Assembly (NCBI RefSeq): GCF_023509475.1
Contig: NZ_JAKSDZ010000005.1
Span: forward strand, 87,922 to 151,921
From: Aestuariirhabdus haliotis
Lineage (GTDB): Bacteria; Pseudomonadota; Gammaproteobacteria; Pseudomonadales; Aestuariirhabdaceae
Length of the DNA: 64,000 nt
Reading direction: 5' to 3'
The position numbers were made by a program, and so were the translations under genes. Positions 31,228 to 45,098 of the stretch are shown here, in pieces (the first letter of the stretch is position 1; the number at the start of each line of letters is the position of its first letter). The notes beneath the pieces are model-generated. The model was not told the DNA's origin and did not search any database. It saw only the letters and a list, made by a program, of their open reading frames with translations.

Positions 31228-31599
31228 TCAATCTTCTGGCAAGCTGGGTGCATCACCCGCAGCAGAAGACTCATCACCGATGGGGGCATCTGTCGCTGGC
31301 AGCACAGGCGCTTCGACCTGCTCCACCGGAATCGAAGGAATCCCATCATTAACACTAATTGTTTCTGCGCGATTTTTGGCATAAACAGCCAAACCTAAAC
31401 TGGTCGCAAAAAACAATGTTGCCAACACAGCGGTCACACGACCCAAAAAGCTGCCTGTACCCTGGCTACCGAAAACAGTCTGGGATGCACCACCACCAAA
31501 GGAAGCACCCGCATCAGCGCCCTTACCCTGCTGCAAAAGCACCAGACCAATGACAGCCAAAGCCACCAGAACATGTACGATCAGTATCACTGTCTCCAT
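31228..31599 (-). CDS. secG: Preprotein translocase subunit SecG
   Basis: SecG is the small inner-membrane subunit of SecYEG. The 123-residue protein has two membrane helices (METVILIVHVLVALAVIGL and GRVTAVLATLFFATSLGLAV) around the conserved QQGKGADAGASFGGGAS loop, then an acidic, alanine-rich C-terminal tail (about residues 75-123) longer than in E. coli. The ATG at 31599 is preferred over the TTG one codon earlier. It lies just after tpiA. Confidence 0.95.
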   Translation of the reverse strand: METVILIVHVLVALAVIGLVLLQQGKGADAGASFGGGASQTVFGSQGTGSFLGRVTAVLATLFFATSLGLAVYAKNRAETISVNDGIPSIPVEQVEAPVLPATDAPIGDESSAAGDAPSLPED

Positions 31600-31603
31600 C
31601 AAA

Positions 31604-32350
31604 CTACCCTGCTGCGCGACATATCGCTATAAATTCACTTCCATCAAGGGAAGCTCCACCTACCAGACCACCATCAATGTCGGCCTCGGCAAACAACTCT
31701 ACCGCGTTCGCGGCTTTAACGCTGCCACCGTAAAGTATTCTTACTTTATCCGCAAGCGACTGACTCACCTTCGCCAACTGCTCACGAATGAATTCATGCA
31801 CCGCCTGGGCCTGAGATGGAGAAGCTGTAAGACCAGTACCAATTGCCCATACCGGTTCGTAAGCCACCACCCAAGTATCCAGTTCTGCAAAGCGCTTATG
31901 ATCGAGTATCGCCCTTAGTTGGCGACCAATCACTTCGAGCGTTTGCTCAGCATTTCGCTCATCAAGGGTCTCACCTACACAAACGATAGGAACCACACCC
32001 AGCTTATTAGCCTGCAATGCTTTTTCAGCAACCTGCACATCCGTCTCCCCGTACAACGTACGACGCTCAGAATGACCCACGATTGCAAAACGGCAGTGAT
32101 ACTCTGCGGCCATCGCAGCAGAAATCTCGCCAGTATAGGCACCAGAATCTGCTTCGCAGATATTCTGAACACCCCAACCAATCGAACAATCTTTTAACTG
32201 TTCAGTAACAGCCTGCAAGTAGATTGATGGAGGGCAGACAGCCACTTCACCATTACCTAATTCAGCAGTCGATATTTCAGCCAGTAAACTTCGATTGGCA
32301 GCCAGACTGCCATTCATCTTCCAGTTACCAACAACCAGAGATTGACGCAT
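31604..32350 (-). CDS. tpiA: Triosephosphate isomerase
   Basis: TpiA interconverts dihydroxyacetone phosphate and glyceraldehyde 3-phosphate. The 248-residue TIM barrel has the Lys/Asn start VGNWKMNGS, the catalytic His in IVGHSERR, the catalytic Glu in VAYEPVWAIGTG, and the phosphate-binding YGGSVKAAN and GLVGGASL. Placement between glmM and secG is characteristic of Pseudomonas-like bacteria and differs from E. coli. Confidence 0.97.
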   Translation of the reverse strand: MRQSLVVGNWKMNGSLAANRSLLAEISTAELGNGEVAVCPPSIYLQAVTEQLKDCSIGWGVQNICEADSGAYTGEISAAMAAEYHCRFAIVGHSERRTLYGETDVQVAEKALQANKLGVVPIVCVGETLDERNAEQTLEVIGRQLRAILDHKRFAELDTWVVAYEPVWAIGTGLTASPSQAQAVHEFIREQLAKVSQSLADKVRILYGGSVKAANAVELFAEADIDGGLVGGASLDGSEFIAICRAAG

Positions 32351-32429
32351 AAAAACCTCAGCAGGGTTGGAAGGCCGGCAATCTTAGCGTAGAGAATCCT
32401 AAGATACAACCGCCCCCAGATAATTTAAT

Positions 32430-33770
32430 TCAGGATCCGACGACAGACTCAACGACACCCGCCAAGTGCTGCGCAAGACGCTGTACTTGTTGAGTATTTT
32501 CCCCTTCTACCATAACCCGGACAACCGGTTCAGTACCCGAAGGACGGAGCAACACACGCCCGGTATCGGCCAATTCTGCCTCTACCTGAGCAACTGCTTT
32601 AACCACTTCAGCCTGGGCAGAAATATCCTGCTTGGCCGGCAAGCGAACATTAATCATGGTCTGGGGAAACATCGTCATAGCCGACTTGAGCCGATAGAGG
32701 GATTCACCTCCAGCCTTCATAGCACGCACCACTTGCAACGCTGAAACAATACCATCACCGGTGGTAGTGACATGCCTACAGATAATGTGCCCCGAAGATT
32801 CGCCCCCCAGCAGCCAACCTTTTTCATTCAACATTTCATTAACATAGCGATCACCAACACAGGCACGATCAAAAGCTATCCCCAACTGCTTCAACGCCAG
32901 TTCCATGCCCAGATTGGTCATCTGGGTACCGACCACACCACCACCCAGCTTGCCGTACTGATGTCGGTTGCGAGCAATAATAAACAGTAACTGATCGCCA
33001 TCAACCACCTCTCCACGATCATCAACCATCATCACGCGATCACCATCACCATCAAAAGCAATACCCAGATCCGCCTGACGCTCCAGCACTTCGTTCTGCA
33101 GTGCAGCCAGCGAGGTAGAACCCACTTCGCGATTGATATTCAAGCCATTGGGCTGAACCCCGATCTCATAGACTTCGGCTCCCAACTCTCTGAATACGGC
33201 CGGCCCAATGTGATAAGTGGCCCCATGTGCTCCGTCAACAACCATCTTCATACCGCGCAAATCGAGGTGACTGGTCACGGTACCCTTACAGTATTCAATA
33301 TATCGGCCTGCAGCATCATCAATGCGGGTAACTTTGCCCAATTGATCCGGAGGCACCACAGTCATCGGCTGCTCAATCATCTCTTCAATCGCATGCTCGA
33401 TTTCGTCACCCAGTTTGGTGCCGTTTGCCGAGAAAAACTTAAAGCCGTTATCGGTATAAGGGTTATGGGAGGCGCTGATCACAATGCCTGCCTGAGCATT
33501 AAAGGTTCGCGTCAGGTACGCAATACCTGGCGTCGGCATCGGCCCCAACAGGCAAACATCCACCCCGGCTGCCGACAATCCTGCCTCAAGTGCTGACTCA
33601 AACATATAGCCGGATATGCGGGTATCTTTACCGATCATGATTTTGCTGCGCCCCTCTCGGGCAAATACCTTGCCTGCGGCCCAACCCAACTTCAGAATAA
33701 ATTCCGGCGTAATCGGGCTTTTCCCGACAACCCCACGAATACCATCGGTACCAAAATACTTTTTAGTCAT
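32430..33770 (-). CDS. glmM: Phosphoglucosamine mutase
   Basis: GlmM converts glucosamine 6-phosphate to glucosamine 1-phosphate for UDP-GlcNAc synthesis. The 446-residue protein has the YFGTDGIRG start, the phosphoserine loop [13 protein letters not shown], the Mg-binding [11 protein letters not shown], the sugar-binding GGESSGHI and the phosphate-binding [12 protein letters not shown]. It follows folP by 13 bases in the ftsH-folP-glmM operon. Confidence 0.97.
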   Translation of the reverse strand: MTKKYFGTDGIRGVVGKSPITPEFILKLGWAAGKVFAREGRSKIMIGKDTRISGYMFESALEAGLSAAGVDVCLLGPMPTPGIAYLTRTFNAQAGIVISASHNPYTDNGFKFFSANGTKLGDEIEHAIEEMIEQPMTVVPPDQLGKVTRIDDAAGRYIEYCKGTVTSHLDLRGMKMVVDGAHGATYHIGPAVFRELGAEVYEIGVQPNGLNINREVGSTSLAALQNEVLERQADLGIAFDGDGDRVMMVDDRGEVVDGDQLLFIIARNRHQYGKLGGGVVGTQMTNLGMELALKQLGIAFDRACVGDRYVNEMLNEKGWLLGGESSGHIICRHVTTTGDGIVSALQVVRAMKAGGESLYRLKSAMTMFPQTMINVRLPAKQDISAQAEVVKAVAQVEAELADTGRVLLRPSGTEPVVRVMVEGENTQQVQRLAQHLAGVVESVVGS

Positions 33771-33783
33771 AAAAGTCCACCCA

Positions 33784-34614
33784 TTAACTGTTGCTCACCG
33801 CATCCACCATGGCCAACGCATCCCGAGTTTCTTTCACATCGTGCACCCGTATGATGTGCGCCCCCGCTTGGGCTGCCAGTACTGCAACGGCAATCGAGCC
33901 GTACAGCCGGTCATCTGCATCAGGGCGATCAAGCACCGCACCTATCATACTTTTCCTCGACATACCGACCAGTAGCGGCACATCCATTTCCGCGAAGCGA
34001 CTCAACCCCTTCAGAAGCTGCAGATTATGCTGCAACGTTTTTCCAAAACCGAACCCCGGATCAATCAACAAATTGGAACGACTGATACCGGCCGCTTCAC
34101 ACAACCTCATACGATCACGCAAAAAAACCATGACATCATCGATAACATTATCGTAGCAGGGATCATGCTGCATGGTTCCCGGTTCGCCTTGCATATGCAT
34201 CAGGCAAACAGGCACACCAAGAGAGGCTGCCATCTGTAGCGCACCCGGACGCTGTAACGCCCTGACATCATTGATCAAACCAGCGCCAGCAGCAATCGCC
34301 GCCTGCATCACCTCGGCCGTACTGGTATCCACGGAAACCACCACATCAAGTTCGGCCCGAATCGCCTCGACCACTGGCACGACCCTTTCCAGCTCCTGCT
34401 CCACAGACACAGGGGCTGCCCCTGGGCGAGTCGACTCTCCCCCAACATCAATAAAAGTGGCACCGGAAAGGAACATCTGCCTGGCGTGTTCTAGCGCCCG
34501 GGCCGGCTCAACAAAACGACCACCGTCCGAGAAAGAATCGGGCGTCACATTCAAAACGCCCATAATCAGGGGCCGATCAAGAGAACGCCGCTGGCTACCA
34601 AAATCAACGACCAT
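33784..34614 (-). CDS. folP: Dihydropteroate synthase
   Basis: FolP joins the pterin pyrophosphate with p-aminobenzoate and is the sulfonamide target. The 276-residue TIM barrel has [17 protein letters not shown], the pterin-contacting [33 protein letters not shown] and the DPGFGFGKT loop. The ATG at 34614 follows GAGGAG by 5-6 bases; a TTG at 34626 is in frame but has no such site. It completes the folate set seen here with folB, folK and folM. Confidence 0.95.
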   Translation of the reverse strand: MVVDFGSQRRSLDRPLIMGVLNVTPDSFSDGGRFVEPARALEHARQMFLSGATFIDVGGESTRPGAAPVSVEQELERVVPVVEAIRAELDVVVSVDTSTAEVMQAAIAAGAGLINDVRALQRPGALQMAASLGVPVCLMHMQGEPGTMQHDPCYDNVIDDVMVFLRDRMRLCEAAGISRSNLLIDPGFGFGKTLQHNLQLLKGLSRFAEMDVPLLVGMSRKSMIGAVLDRPDADDRLYGSIAVAVLAAQAGAHIIRVHDVKETRDALAMVDAVSNS

Positions 34615-34629
34615 AGTACTCCTCAAAGC

Positions 34630-34655
34630 AAACCGACGGCCTTAGCCGTCGGTTT
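34630..34655 (-). terminator. Intercistronic hairpin between ftsH and folP
   Basis: AAACCGACGGC and GCCGTCGGTTT form an 11-bp perfect stem with a 4-base loop in the 63-base ftsH-folP gap. The following bases (GCTTTGAGG) are not a clear U-tract, so it is more likely a partial attenuator or RNA-stability element than a full stop. The folP ribosome-binding site follows directly. Confidence 0.55.
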
Positions 34656-34677
34656 AAAGGTCAAAACCTTGATTATT

Positions 34678-36609
34678 CTAGTGCTCCCCGGCAGGCCCTC
34701 CAATGGGCTCATCTGGCGATTTCTTGGGCTCTTCTGAAGATTCTGCCGTTGCCGAGCCGCCGTCTTCATCATCACCCCAGTCCTGAGGAGGACGCGGTTT
34801 ACGACCAGCCATAATATCATCAAGCTGATCGCTATCGAGGGTCTCATACTGCATCAGAGCATCTGCCATCGCATCCAGCTTGTCACGGTTATCCGTCAGA
34901 ATCTGCTCGGCGCGCTCGTAACAACTGTCGATAACGTGACGAACCTCATCATCGATTACCTTGGCGGTTTCAGCGGATACGTGCAATCGGTTGCCTTGCT
35001 GCTTACCGAGGAATACTTCACCTTCCTCCTCCTCGTACAGCAAAGGACCCAACTTTTCAGACAAGCCCCAACGAGTCACCATGCTACGGGCAATCTGCGA
35101 TGCTCGCTGGATATCATTGGAAGCACCCGTGGTAACCCCCCCTTTGCCCAGAGTCATCTCTTCTGCTATTCGGCCACCAAACAGGCTACAGACCTGGCTT
35201 TCAAGCCCTTGCTTGCTCTGACTGTAACGATCCTCTTCGGGCAGGAACATGGTCACCCCCAAAGCACGACCACGAGGAATGATACTAACCTTGTAAACCG
35301 GGTCATGATCGGGAACCAGACGGCCGACAATCGCGTGACCCGCTTCGTGGTAGGCGGTATTGAGCTTCTCCTTTTCACTCATTACCATCGATTTGCGCTC
35401 GGCGCCCATCATGATCTTATCTTTGGCCAGCTCGAATTCCTGCATAGTGACCATTCGTTTACTGGAACGTGCCGCAAACAGGGCCGCTTCGTTAACCAGG
35501 TTAGCCAGGTCAGCACCGGAAAATCCGGGCGTTCCACGGGCTATCAATGCCGGCTTGACGCCATCATGAACCGGTACTTTACGCATATGCACTTTGAGTA
35601 TCTGTTCACGACCACGGATATCAGGCAGACCCACCACGACCTGGCGGTCAAAACGACCGGGGCGCAACAAGGCAGGATCGAGCACATCAGGACGGTTGGT
35701 TGCGGCAATGACAATCACACCCTCGTTACCCTCAAAACCATCCATCTCGACCAAGAGCTGGTTGAGGGTCTGCTCACGCTCATCATGTCCGCCACCCAGG
35801 CCGGCGCCACGATGACGGCCAACCGCATCGATTTCGTCGATAAAGATAATACAAGGGGATTGCTTCTTGGCTTGCTCAAACATGTCCCGAACCCGGGAGG
35901 CACCAACACCAACAAACATCTCGACAAAGTCAGAGCCGGAAATGGTAAAGAACGGCACCTTGGCTTCACCAGCAATGGCTTTCGCCAGCAAGGTCTTACC
36001 GGTACCGGGTTGACCAACCATCAATACACCGCGAGGGATTCGGCCTCCGAGGCGCTGGAATTTGCCGGGATCACGGAGAAATTCGACCAATTCCTTCACG
36101 TCTTCCTTGGCTTCTTCTACCCCCGCCACATCAGCAAAGGTTGTCTTGATTTGATCTTCACTAAGCAGGCGCGCCTTGCTTTTACCAAAGCTCATCGGAC
36201 CGCCACGACCACCGCCGCCGCCCTGCATCTGGCGCATAAAAAACATGAAAACAGCAATAATCACCAGAATGGGGAAACTGGCTACCAGCAGCTGGGTCCA
36301 TATGCTCTGCTTCTCGATTGGCTTGGCCACCACATTCACGTTATTGCGCAGAAGCTCATCCATCAACTTGTCATCGCGTACGGTAGGCGGCAAGTTGGTC
36401 GAGAAGCGCTCGTTATTTTTCAGGTCACCCGTAAGACGGTAACCGTCGATCGTGACACGACTGACCCGGTCATTCTCGACCTGGGTAATAAATTCTGAAT
36501 AACTCAACTCCGAAGAGGTGGGTTGCATGGTGCCGAAATTTTTGAATACGGTCAGCAATACCAACGCAATAATCAGCCACAAGACCAAGTTTTTAGCCAT
36601 ATCGTTCAA
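34678..36609 (-). CDS. ftsH: ATP-dependent zinc metalloprotease FtsH
   Basis: FtsH is a membrane AAA+ protease that degrades sigma-32, LpxC and misassembled membrane proteins. The 643-residue protein has an N-terminal membrane helix ([15 protein letters not shown]), a periplasmic domain, a second helix ([18 protein letters not shown]), Walker [11 protein letters not shown], Walker [11 protein letters not shown], the arginine-finger region RPGRFDR and zinc site HEAGH. The TTG at 36609 has GAGGA 7 bases upstream and gives the MNDMAKN start known from Pseudomonas; an ATG three codons later is the alternative. Its control of sigma-32 fits with the sigma-32-type grpE promoter nearby. Confidence 0.96.
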   Translation of the reverse strand: MNDMAKNLVLWLIIALVLLTVFKNFGTMQPTSSELSYSEFITQVENDRVSRVTIDGYRLTGDLKNNERFSTNLPPTVRDDKLMDELLRNNVNVVAKPIEKQSIWTQLLVASFPILVIIAVFMFFMRQMQGGGGGRGGPMSFGKSKARLLSEDQIKTTFADVAGVEEAKEDVKELVEFLRDPGKFQRLGGRIPRGVLMVGQPGTGKTLLAKAIAGEAKVPFFTISGSDFVEMFVGVGASRVRDMFEQAKKQSPCIIFIDEIDAVGRHRGAGLGGGHDEREQTLNQLLVEMDGFEGNEGVIVIAATNRPDVLDPALLRPGRFDRQVVVGLPDIRGREQILKVHMRKVPVHDGVKPALIARGTPGFSGADLANLVNEAALFAARSSKRMVTMQEFELAKDKIMMGAERKSMVMSEKEKLNTAYHEAGHAIVGRLVPDHDPVYKVSIIPRGRALGVTMFLPEEDRYSQSKQGLESQVCSLFGGRIAEEMTLGKGGVTTGASNDIQRASQIARSMVTRWGLSEKLGPLLYEEEEGEVFLGKQQGNRLHVSAETAKVIDDEVRHVIDSCYERAEQILTDNRDKLDAMADALMQYETLDSDQLDDIMAGRKPRPPQDWGDDEDGGSATAESSEEPKKSPDEPIGGPAGEH

Positions 36610-36769
36610 CAGGTTATCCTCGTATGCTTAACCCGGCAGGCACCACACCTAACCGTTCCTGAGGGCGGAGCTACTTGCCCCACCAGTTCGCTACTATTAC
36701 ATCGTAGCCTTACTGGACAGTCTACCAAGTTTAGCCGTCCAGCACGTTATTTTAACGACCCACCACCCA

Positions 36770-37393
36770 TTACTGGCCTTTAAACCCTCTCGCCAGCAGA
36801 TAAATCTCTCGCGAACGGGGCCTGGATGACTGGGGTTTCCGGCTCTGCAAGCGATCAAAGCTACCCCGCATATCCCGGAAATATTCATCAAACCCCTCAC
36901 CCTGGAAGACCTTGGTCAGAAAGGCTCCCCCCGGCTTGAGTACCTGGCGCGCCATATCCAGGGCCAATTCGGCCAGATACATTGCCTTGGGCTGATCAAC
37001 TGCCGTCATACCACTCATATTGGGGGCCATATCCGAAATTACAAGGTCAACTTGCTCCGAGCCAATTTCTTGCAGTATTTGCTCCAGTACAGTTTCCTCG
37101 GTGAAATCCCCTTTAACAAACGCCACATCGGCGATAGGGTCCATGTCGAGAATGTCTGAGGCCACAATACGCCCCTTCTCGCCCACAATTTTAGCGGCCA
37201 CCTGGCACCAACCGCCGGGCGCAGCCCCCAGGTCAACCAGAGACATCCCCGGGCGCAAAATGCGATCTTTCTCCTGAATTTCCAGCAGTTTATAGCTGGC
37301 ACGGGAGCGATAGCCATCCTTCTGGGACTGTTTGACATACTGATCGTCAAAATGTTCTTTTAACCAGCGACCGCTACTCTTCGACCTTGCCAT
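36770..37393 (-). CDS. rlmE: 23S rRNA 2'-O-ribose U2552 methyltransferase RlmE (FtsJ)
   Basis: RlmE methylates U2552 in the A-loop of 23S rRNA and is heat-shock induced in E. coli. The 207-residue protein has the SAM loop [16 protein letters not shown] and the catalytic tetrad region: Lys in RASYKLLEI, Asp in SDMAPNMSG, Lys in [10 protein letters not shown] and Glu in [10 protein letters not shown]. It precedes ftsH, 160 bases away, and is divergent from yhbY. Confidence 0.95.
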   Translation of the reverse strand: MARSKSSGRWLKEHFDDQYVKQSQKDGYRSRASYKLLEIQEKDRILRPGMSLVDLGAAPGGWCQVAAKIVGEKGRIVASDILDMDPIADVAFVKGDFTEETVLEQILQEIGSEQVDLVISDMAPNMSGMTAVDQPKAMYLAELALDMARQVLKPGGAFLTKVFQGEGFDEYFRDMRGSFDRLQSRKPQSSRPRSREIYLLARGFKGQ

Positions 37394-37537
37394 GAATACC
37401 TCTTGGAAACCGCTCCGATACAGCCAAAGCTGTGCCCGTCACGGGGAGTGGTGTAAAATGGGCGATTGCGCCGCAACTCAAGCCAGGCGGCGCCATAATT
37501 GAACCTATTTTAAGGCTTATGCGGAGATAAACAAACG

Positions 37538-37846
37538 ATGCCCCTGACAGCGCAACAAAAAAAGCACTACCGAGCGATCGGACACAAACTCAATCCCGTT
37601 GTGACCGTTGCCGGCAAAGGCTTGTATGACGGCGTGATCGAAGAAACTCTAAGGGCACTGGAGGATCACGAACTGATCAAAGTAAAGTTCTCCGTAGGTG
37701 ACCGTGACGCCAAGAACCAGCTGATTCCGCAACTTTGTGACCGCTGTGGCGCCGAGCTGGTGCAAACCATTGGCAATATCGCGCTCATTCTCAAGCACGC
37801 TGACAAACCCAAGGCCCACCTGTCAAACCTGACACGCACTCTTTAA
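37538..37846 (+). CDS. yhbY: CRM-domain ribosome assembly protein YhbY
   Basis: YhbY is a stand-alone CRM RNA-binding domain that associates with 50S precursors. The 102-residue protein has MPLTAQQKKHYRAIGHKLNP, the GxxG-type loop VAGKGLYDGVIEE and HELIKVKFSVGDRD, typical of the fold. It is divergent from rlmE, the standard arrangement, and ends before a bidirectional terminator shared with greA. Confidence 0.93.
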   Translation: MPLTAQQKKHYRAIGHKLNPVVTVAGKGLYDGVIEETLRALEDHELIKVKFSVGDRDAKNQLIPQLCDRCGAELVQTIGNIALILKHADKPKAHLSNLTRTL

Positions 37847-37864
37847 CGTGCGTTTGCAGTAGCA

Positions 37865-37890
37865 AAAAAGCCGGCTATTGCCGGCTTTTT
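37865..37890. terminator. Bidirectional terminator between yhbY and greA
   Basis: AAAAAGCCGGC-TATT-GCCGGCTTTTT forms an 11-bp perfect stem with A- and T-runs on the two sides. It lies 18 bases after yhbY and 22 bases after the convergent greA stop. Confidence 0.9.
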
Positions 37891-37912
37891 AATGGGCTAC
37901 CGAAGCTGCCTG

Positions 37913-38398
37913 CTAGGCACCTCCAAGATGCTGAACCTGATCAATCTCATACTCGACATCACCACCCGGAGTTTTCACCACCACCTCTTCACCCTCTTCC
38001 TTACCAATCAGGGCTCGAGCAATCGGTGAGTTCACTGACAATTTACCGGCTTTAATATCGGCTTCGTCATCGCCCACAATGCGATAGGTGACCTCCTCGT
38101 CGGTATCGATATTAACAATGGTTACCGTAACACCAAAGATCACCTTACCCGTATGAGCAATTGCCGTAATGTCAATTACCTGGGCATTGGACAGCTTGCC
38201 TTCAATTTCACTGATACGTCCCTCGGCAAAGCCCTGCTGCTCGCGAGCAGCATGGTATTCCGCGTTTTCCTTGAGATCACCGTGCTCTCGCGCCTCGGCA
38301 ATCGCCGCAATGATGCGCGGGCGATCAACCGTTTTAAGCTGATTGAGTTCCTCGCGGAGGGCTTTTTCGCCCTCCACGGTCATTGGAATCTTAGTCAT
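37913..38398 (-). CDS. greA: Transcription elongation factor GreA
   Basis: GreA rescues backtracked RNA polymerase by stimulating transcript cleavage. The 161-residue protein has the N-terminal coiled coil ([16 protein letters not shown]), the tip acidic residues in [12 protein letters not shown], and the C-terminal FKBP-like domain ending [13 protein letters not shown]. The ATG at 38398 begins [10 protein letters not shown], the family start. It overlaps the carB stop by 8 bases, so the two are coupled. Confidence 0.96.
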   Translation of the reverse strand: MTKIPMTVEGEKALREELNQLKTVDRPRIIAAIAEAREHGDLKENAEYHAAREQQGFAEGRISEIEGKLSNAQVIDITAIAHTGKVIFGVTVTIVNIDTDEEVTYRIVGDDEADIKAGKLSVNSPIARALIGKEEGEEVVVKTPGGDVEYEIDQVQHLGGA

Positions 38399-41300
38399 CC
38401 AGAACACCCTTATGTAGATCCTGAAGGCGCCGAACCTGACGCTCGGGCCCAAATTCAATTGCCTCGGCAATCGCTTCGGCTCCAGCGATCGTGGTCGTAT
38501 AAGGAACCTTATGCTGGAGCGATGAACGACGAATTGTATAGGAATCTACAATCGCCTGGCGACCCTCGGTGGTATTGATTACCAACGCCGTCTCGTCATT
38601 TTTGATCATATCGACCAGATCCGGACGAGCCTCGATCACCTTATTAACGCGCTCAACAGGGATTCCCGCCTCAGCAATAGCCGCACAGGTCCCGCCGGTG
38701 GCATAAAGTTCAAAGCCTTGTTCAACCAGCTTACGCGCCACACCGACCACGCGGTATTTGTCTTCATCACGGACGCTGATGACCACCTTACCGCTTTCCG
38801 GCAAATGCTCTCCAGCCGCCATGTGAGCCTTCGCAAACGCTTCGGCAAAGCTCTTGCCTACACCCATCACTTCGCCGGTGGACTTCATTTCGGGACCAAG
38901 AATCGGGTCAACACCAGGGAACTTGTTAAAGGGGAATACCGCTTCCTTAACACTAAAGTACTCAGGCACCACCTCTTCAGTGAAGCCCAGCTCAGCCAGG
39001 CTCTTACCCGCCATCACACGAGCAGCAATCTTGGCCAGCGAATCGCCGATGCACTTGGACACAAAAGGCACGGTACGTGACGCACGAGGGTTCACCTCAA
39101 TCACGTAGATCTGGTCGTCCTGAATCGCCAACTGCACGTTCATCAAGCCCACCACCTCAAGCTCCAGCGCCATGCGCGTCACCTGATCACGAATGCGCTC
39201 CTGATGCTCATCACTGATGCTGTAGGGTGGCAGAGAACAAGCCGAATCACCGGAGTGAATGCCGGCTTGCTCGATGTGCTGCATGATGGCGCCAATCACC
39301 ACCTGCTCACCATCGCACACCGCATCAACATCGACTTCTACCGCGCGATTGAGGAAATAATCGAGCAATACCGGACTGTCATTCGACACCTGTACCGCTT
39401 CACTCATATAGCGCTTGAGCTCATCGACATTACCAACAATCTCCATCGCCCGACCGCCCAGCACATATGAAGGACGCACCACCAGCGGGTAGCCAATATC
39501 GGCTGCGCGGGCAATCGCTTCTTCGGTACTGCGGACCGTTGAGTTTTCTGGCTGGAGTAATTGTAAACGCTGAATCATCTGCTGGAACCGCTCACGATCT
39601 TCGGCGCGGTCGATCGCCTCCGGACTGGTACCGATGATTGGCACACCCGCAGCCTCCAGGTCCCGCGCCAGCTTCAGCGGTGTCTGGCCGCCATACTGAA
39701 CAATCACTCCCTTGGGCTTCTCAATATCAACGATTGCCAGCACATCTTCCAGTGTCACCGGCTCGAAGTAGAGGCGGTCAGAGGTGTCATAATCGGTCGA
39801 GACCGTTTCCGGGTTGCAGTTCACCATGATGGTTTCATAACCATCTTCTCGCATCGCCAACGCCGCGTGAACACAGCAATAATCGAATTCAATACCCTGA
39901 CCAATACGGTTCGGGCCGCCACCGAGCACCATAATTTTGTCACGAGACGACGGCGCCGATTCGCACTCTTCATCGTAGGAGGAGTACATATAAGCCGTAG
40001 CAGAGGCAAACTCCGCAGCACAGGTATCAACCCGCTTATACACCGGATGCACACCCAATTTCTGACGATGCTCACGGAAACTCTTCTCGGTCACACCCAG
40101 CAACTCAGCCAGACGAGCATCGGAGAAACCTTTCCGCTTGAGGCGATAGGTTAGCTCCTGGTCACAATCGTGGAGCCCCATCGAGGAGGCTTTTTTCTCA
40201 TCCGCAATCAGGTCTTCCAGCTGTACCAGGAACCAGGGGTCAACATGAGTCTGAGCAAAAACCTCTTCCATTGTCATGCCGGCACGGAAGGCATCGGCGA
40301 TGTACCAGATGCGATCAGCACCCGGAGTACTCAGTTCACGCACCAGCTTGGCCTGGGCGTTGTCTTCCTTCAGATCAACGAACGGATCGAGACCATGAAC
40401 TCCAACTTCCAGACCGCGCAGGGCTTTCTGCAGGGATTCCTGGAAATTACGACCGATCGCCATCACCTCACCGACGGATTTCATCTGAGTAGTCAGTCGA
40501 TCGTTCGCCTTGGGAAACTTTTCGAAGGCAAAGCGCGGCACCTTGGTGACCACATAATCGATCGCCGGCTCAAAAGAAGCCGGGGTCACACCACCAGTGA
40601 TGTCGTTACTGAGTTCATCCAGGGTATATCCAATCGCCAATTTGGCGGCAATTTTGGCAATCGGGAAACCGGTCGCCTTGGACGCCAACGCTGACGAACG
40701 CGACACTCGAGGGTTCATCTCGATCACCACCATACGGCCATCTTTAGGATTAAGACCGAACTGGACGTTGGAGCCCCCGGTCTCGACGCCGATCTCACGC
40801 AATACCGCCAAAGAGGCGTTACGCATGATCTGGTATTCCTTGTCGGTCAGGGTCTGGGCCGGGGCAACGGTAATGGAATCACCGGTGTGCACTCCCATTG
40901 CATCGAAGTTCTCGATGGAGCAGACAATGATGCAATTATCGTTACGATCGCGCACCACCTCCATCTCATACTCTTTCCAACCGATCAGGGATTCATCGAT
41001 CAACAACTCATTGGTCGGAGACAGATCCAGTCCGCGCTCACAGATCTCAACAAACTCTTCCCGGTTATAGGCGATACCACCACCGGTGCCACCCATGGTA
41101 AAGGAGGGGCGAATAATGCAGGGAAAACCAACCTCGGCCTGCACGGCATGGGCTTCGTCCATATTATGGGCGATGCCAGCCTTGGGCGTCTCGAGCCCGA
41201 TAGCTTTCATCGCGACATCGAAGCGAGAGCGATCTTCCGCCTTATCGATGGTATCGGCATTGGCTCCGACCATCTCTACGCCGTACTTTTCCAGCACCCC

Positions 41301-41615
41301 ATGGTGCTCAAGATCGAGGGCACAGTTGAGCGCCGTCTGCCCACCCATGGTGGGTAGCAGGACGTCGGGACGCTCTTTCTCGATAATGCGCTCAACGGTC
41401 TGCCAACGAATGGGCTCGATATAGGTGGCATCGGCCATGGCCGGGTCGGTCATAATGGTGGCCGGATTAGAGTTGACCAGGATAACCCGGTAACCCTCTT
41501 CACGCAGTGCCTTACAGGCCTGTGCGCCGGAGTAATCGAACTCGCAGGCTTGGCCGATAACAATCGGGCCTGCACCGAGGATCAGGATACTTTGTATGTC
41601 TGTACGCTTTGGCAT
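38391..41615 (-). CDS. carB: Carbamoyl-phosphate synthase large subunit
   Basis: CarB makes carbamoyl phosphate for pyrimidine and arginine synthesis. The 1074-residue protein has two ATP-grasp halves (first with [22 protein letters not shown], second with [20 protein letters not shown]), the oligomerisation region and a C-terminal allosteric MGS-like domain (from about residue 935, [23 protein letters not shown]). The ATG at 41615 starts [10 protein letters not shown] as in the family. It follows carA by 68 bases and runs into greA. No pyrimidine attenuator was identified. Confidence 0.97.
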   Translation of the reverse strand: MPKRTDIQSILILGAGPIVIGQACEFDYSGAQACKALREEGYRVILVNSNPATIMTDPAMADATYIEPIRWQTVERIIEKERPDVLLPTMGGQTALNCALDLEHHGVLEKYGVEMVGANADTIDKAEDRSRFDVAMKAIGLETPKAGIAHNMDEAHAVQAEVGFPCIIRPSFTMGGTGGGIAYNREEFVEICERGLDLSPTNELLIDESLIGWKEYEMEVVRDRNDNCIIVCSIENFDAMGVHTGDSITVAPAQTLTDKEYQIMRNASLAVLREIGVETGGSNVQFGLNPKDGRMVVIEMNPRVSRSSALASKATGFPIAKIAAKLAIGYTLDELSNDITGGVTPASFEPAIDYVVTKVPRFAFEKFPKANDRLTTQMKSVGEVMAIGRNFQESLQKALRGLEVGVHGLDPFVDLKEDNAQAKLVRELSTPGADRIWYIADAFRAGMTMEEVFAQTHVDPWFLVQLEDLIADEKKASSMGLHDCDQELTYRLKRKGFSDARLAELLGVTEKSFREHRQKLGVHPVYKRVDTCAAEFASATAYMYSSYDEECESAPSSRDKIMVLGGGPNRIGQGIEFDYCCVHAALAMREDGYETIMVNCNPETVSTDYDTSDRLYFEPVTLEDVLAIVDIEKPKGVIVQYGGQTPLKLARDLEAAGVPIIGTSPEAIDRAEDRERFQQMIQRLQLLQPENSTVRSTEEAIARAADIGYPLVVRPSYVLGGRAMEIVGNVDELKRYMSEAVQVSNDSPVLLDYFLNRAVEVDVDAVCDGEQVVIGAIMQHIEQAGIHSGDSACSLPPYSISDEHQERIRDQVTRMALELEVVGLMNVQLAIQDDQIYVIEVNPRASRTVPFVSKCIGDSLAKIAARVMAGKSLAELGFTEEVVPEYFSVKEAVFPFNKFPGVDPILGPEMKSTGEVMGVGKSFAEAFAKAHMAAGEHLPESGKVVISVRDEDKYRVVGVARKLVEQGFELYATGGTCAAIAEAGIPVERVNKVIEARPDLVDMIKNDETALVINTTEGRQAIVDSYTIRRSSLQHKVPYTTTIAGAEAIAEAIEFGPERQVRRLQDLHKGVLDD

Positions 41616-41683
41616 GATGTAAATCTTCTGGCTGCTGGTCTCATGGCCGCCTGAGCGGCCCTCGGGCAAAAGTAGGATGCGGT

Positions 41684-42814
41684 TTAACGACGCTCTCGAA
41701 TCAGTTCGATAAAGCGGTCAAACAGTGGCGCTACGTCATGGGGGCCGGGACTCGCTTCCGGGTGCCCCTGAAAGCTGAAGGCCGGTTTGTCAGTACGGGC
41801 AATACCCTGCAAGGAACCGTCGAACAGGGATTTATGGGTCGCCTTCAGACAATCGGGCAAGGAGCTTTCACTGACCGCAAAGCCATGGTTCTGGCTGGTG
41901 ATCATAACCACCTTCGACGCCAGATCCTGAACCGGATGGTTGGCCCCGTGGTGGCCAAATTTCATCTTCTCGGTACTCGCGCCGCTGGCCAAAGCCATCA
42001 ACTGATGACCCAGACAGATACCAAACACCGGTATATCGGTCTCCAGAATTTCTTTGATCGCCGCTATGGCGTAATCACAAGGCTCAGGGTCACCGGGGCC
42101 GTTGGAGAGGAAGATACCATCGGGGTTCATGGCCAACACCTCAGCTGCAGGAGTCTGAGCCGGCACGACGGTCAAACGACAACCACGGGCTGCTAACATG
42201 CGCAGGATATTGCGCTTGACACCGAAATCGTAAGCCACCACATGGTAGGGCAATTCGCTAACCTCGGGGTGAGAGTCGGTTTCCAGTTCCCAGACACCGT
42301 TGGTCCATTGGTACTGCTGGTCAGTAGTGACCTCTTTGGCCAGATCCATCCCCTTCAACCCGGGAAATGCCTTGGCCAGCTCCAGCGCACGCGCTTCATC
42401 GACGCTGTCACCGGCCACAATACAACCGTTCTGAGCGCCTTTTTCCCGCAGAATACGGGTCAGACGACGAGTATCGATATCTGCGATCGCTACCACATTA
42501 CGCTCTTTCAGGTAGTCATCCAGCGATTGCTGATTTCTCCAGTTGCTGGCCAACAAAGGCAAATCACGGATGATAAGGCCTGCCGCCCAAACTTGAGTCG
42601 ACTCCTCATCTTCCGGCGTCGTGCCCGTGTTGCCAATATGCGGATAGGTCAAGGTGACCATCTGACGCGCATAGGAGGGATCGGTAAGAATCTCCTGATA
42701 ACCCGTCATCGCCGTATTAAAAACAACTTCTCCGCTAGTTTCTCCGGCGGCGCCGATAGAAACCCCTTTAAACACGCTCCCGTCTTCGAGAACCAAAATG
42801 GCTGATTGGGTCAA
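41684..42814 (-). CDS. carA: Carbamoyl-phosphate synthase small subunit
   Basis: CarA is the glutaminase subunit. The 376-residue protein has [37 protein letters not shown], and the class I glutaminase domain with the nucleophile Cys in [13 protein letters not shown] and His/Glu in [13 protein letters not shown]. It starts at a TTG at 42814 with GGGGGAGGAATC just upstream, a strong site. E. coli carA also uses a non-ATG start. Operon carA-carB-greA. Confidence 0.96.
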   Translation of the reverse strand: MTQSAILVLEDGSVFKGVSIGAAGETSGEVVFNTAMTGYQEILTDPSYARQMVTLTYPHIGNTGTTPEDEESTQVWAAGLIIRDLPLLASNWRNQQSLDDYLKERNVVAIADIDTRRLTRILREKGAQNGCIVAGDSVDEARALELAKAFPGLKGMDLAKEVTTDQQYQWTNGVWELETDSHPEVSELPYHVVAYDFGVKRNILRMLAARGCRLTVVPAQTPAAEVLAMNPDGIFLSNGPGDPEPCDYAIAAIKEILETDIPVFGICLGHQLMALASGASTEKMKFGHHGANHPVQDLASKVVMITSQNHGFAVSESSLPDCLKATHKSLFDGSLQGIARTDKPAFSFQGHPEASPGPHDVAPLFDRFIELIRERR

Positions 42815-42870
42815 AGATTCCTCCCCCTGTAATCCAAGATACCGCTAGTCAAAAACCAAACTTTCAAAAA

Positions 42871-42906
42871 AAAACGAGATGAGCACCAAATGCCACATCT
42901 CGTTTT
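42871..42906 (-). terminator. Terminator downstream of dapB
   Basis: On the minus strand AAAACGAGATG pairs with CATCTCGTTTT (11 bp, 14-base loop) and is followed by a long T-run. It lies 104 bases past the dapB stop and 57 bases before carA, separating the chaperone/dapB unit from carAB. The rest of the 195-base gap shows nothing else clear. Confidence 0.85.
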
Positions 42907-43009
42907 TATATGTTTACTTGTCGCAAAGCGCTCGCCCATTTTCGGACACAAAATTGGCGGGATTTTACGGAATTATGCTCCGCCTGTCCATGAACAATTA
43001 CTACTCGCT

Positions 43010-44972
<1,963 letters not shown>

Positions 44973-45039
44973 ATCCGTTTTCCTGACAACATTGCCCGTA
45001 TGGCAACCGTTGATAATTCACAATCTCTTCATACAACAA

Positions 45040-45088
45040 CGCGGGAGAGTGCCTCCCGCGCTGCATTAACACAAACCCGCAAGGCGGG
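45040..45088 (-). other. Two stem-loops in the dnaK-dnaJ gap
   Basis: On the minus strand the first hairpin is CCCGC-CTT-GCGGG (45076-45088) followed by TTTGTG, a weak terminator-like form. The second has an 8-bp stem CGCGGGAG/CTCCCGCG (45040-45060) without a U-run. They probably reduce or process read-through from dnaK to dnaJ, lowering the amount of DnaJ relative to DnaK. Confidence 0.55.
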
Positions 45089-45098
45089 CAAGACGAAC

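Noticed and set aside
34936..36498. 520-codon plus-strand frame opposite ftsH
   Set aside because: It is antisense to the highly conserved FtsH AAA+ and protease motifs and has no recognisable family; a long shadow due to codon bias.
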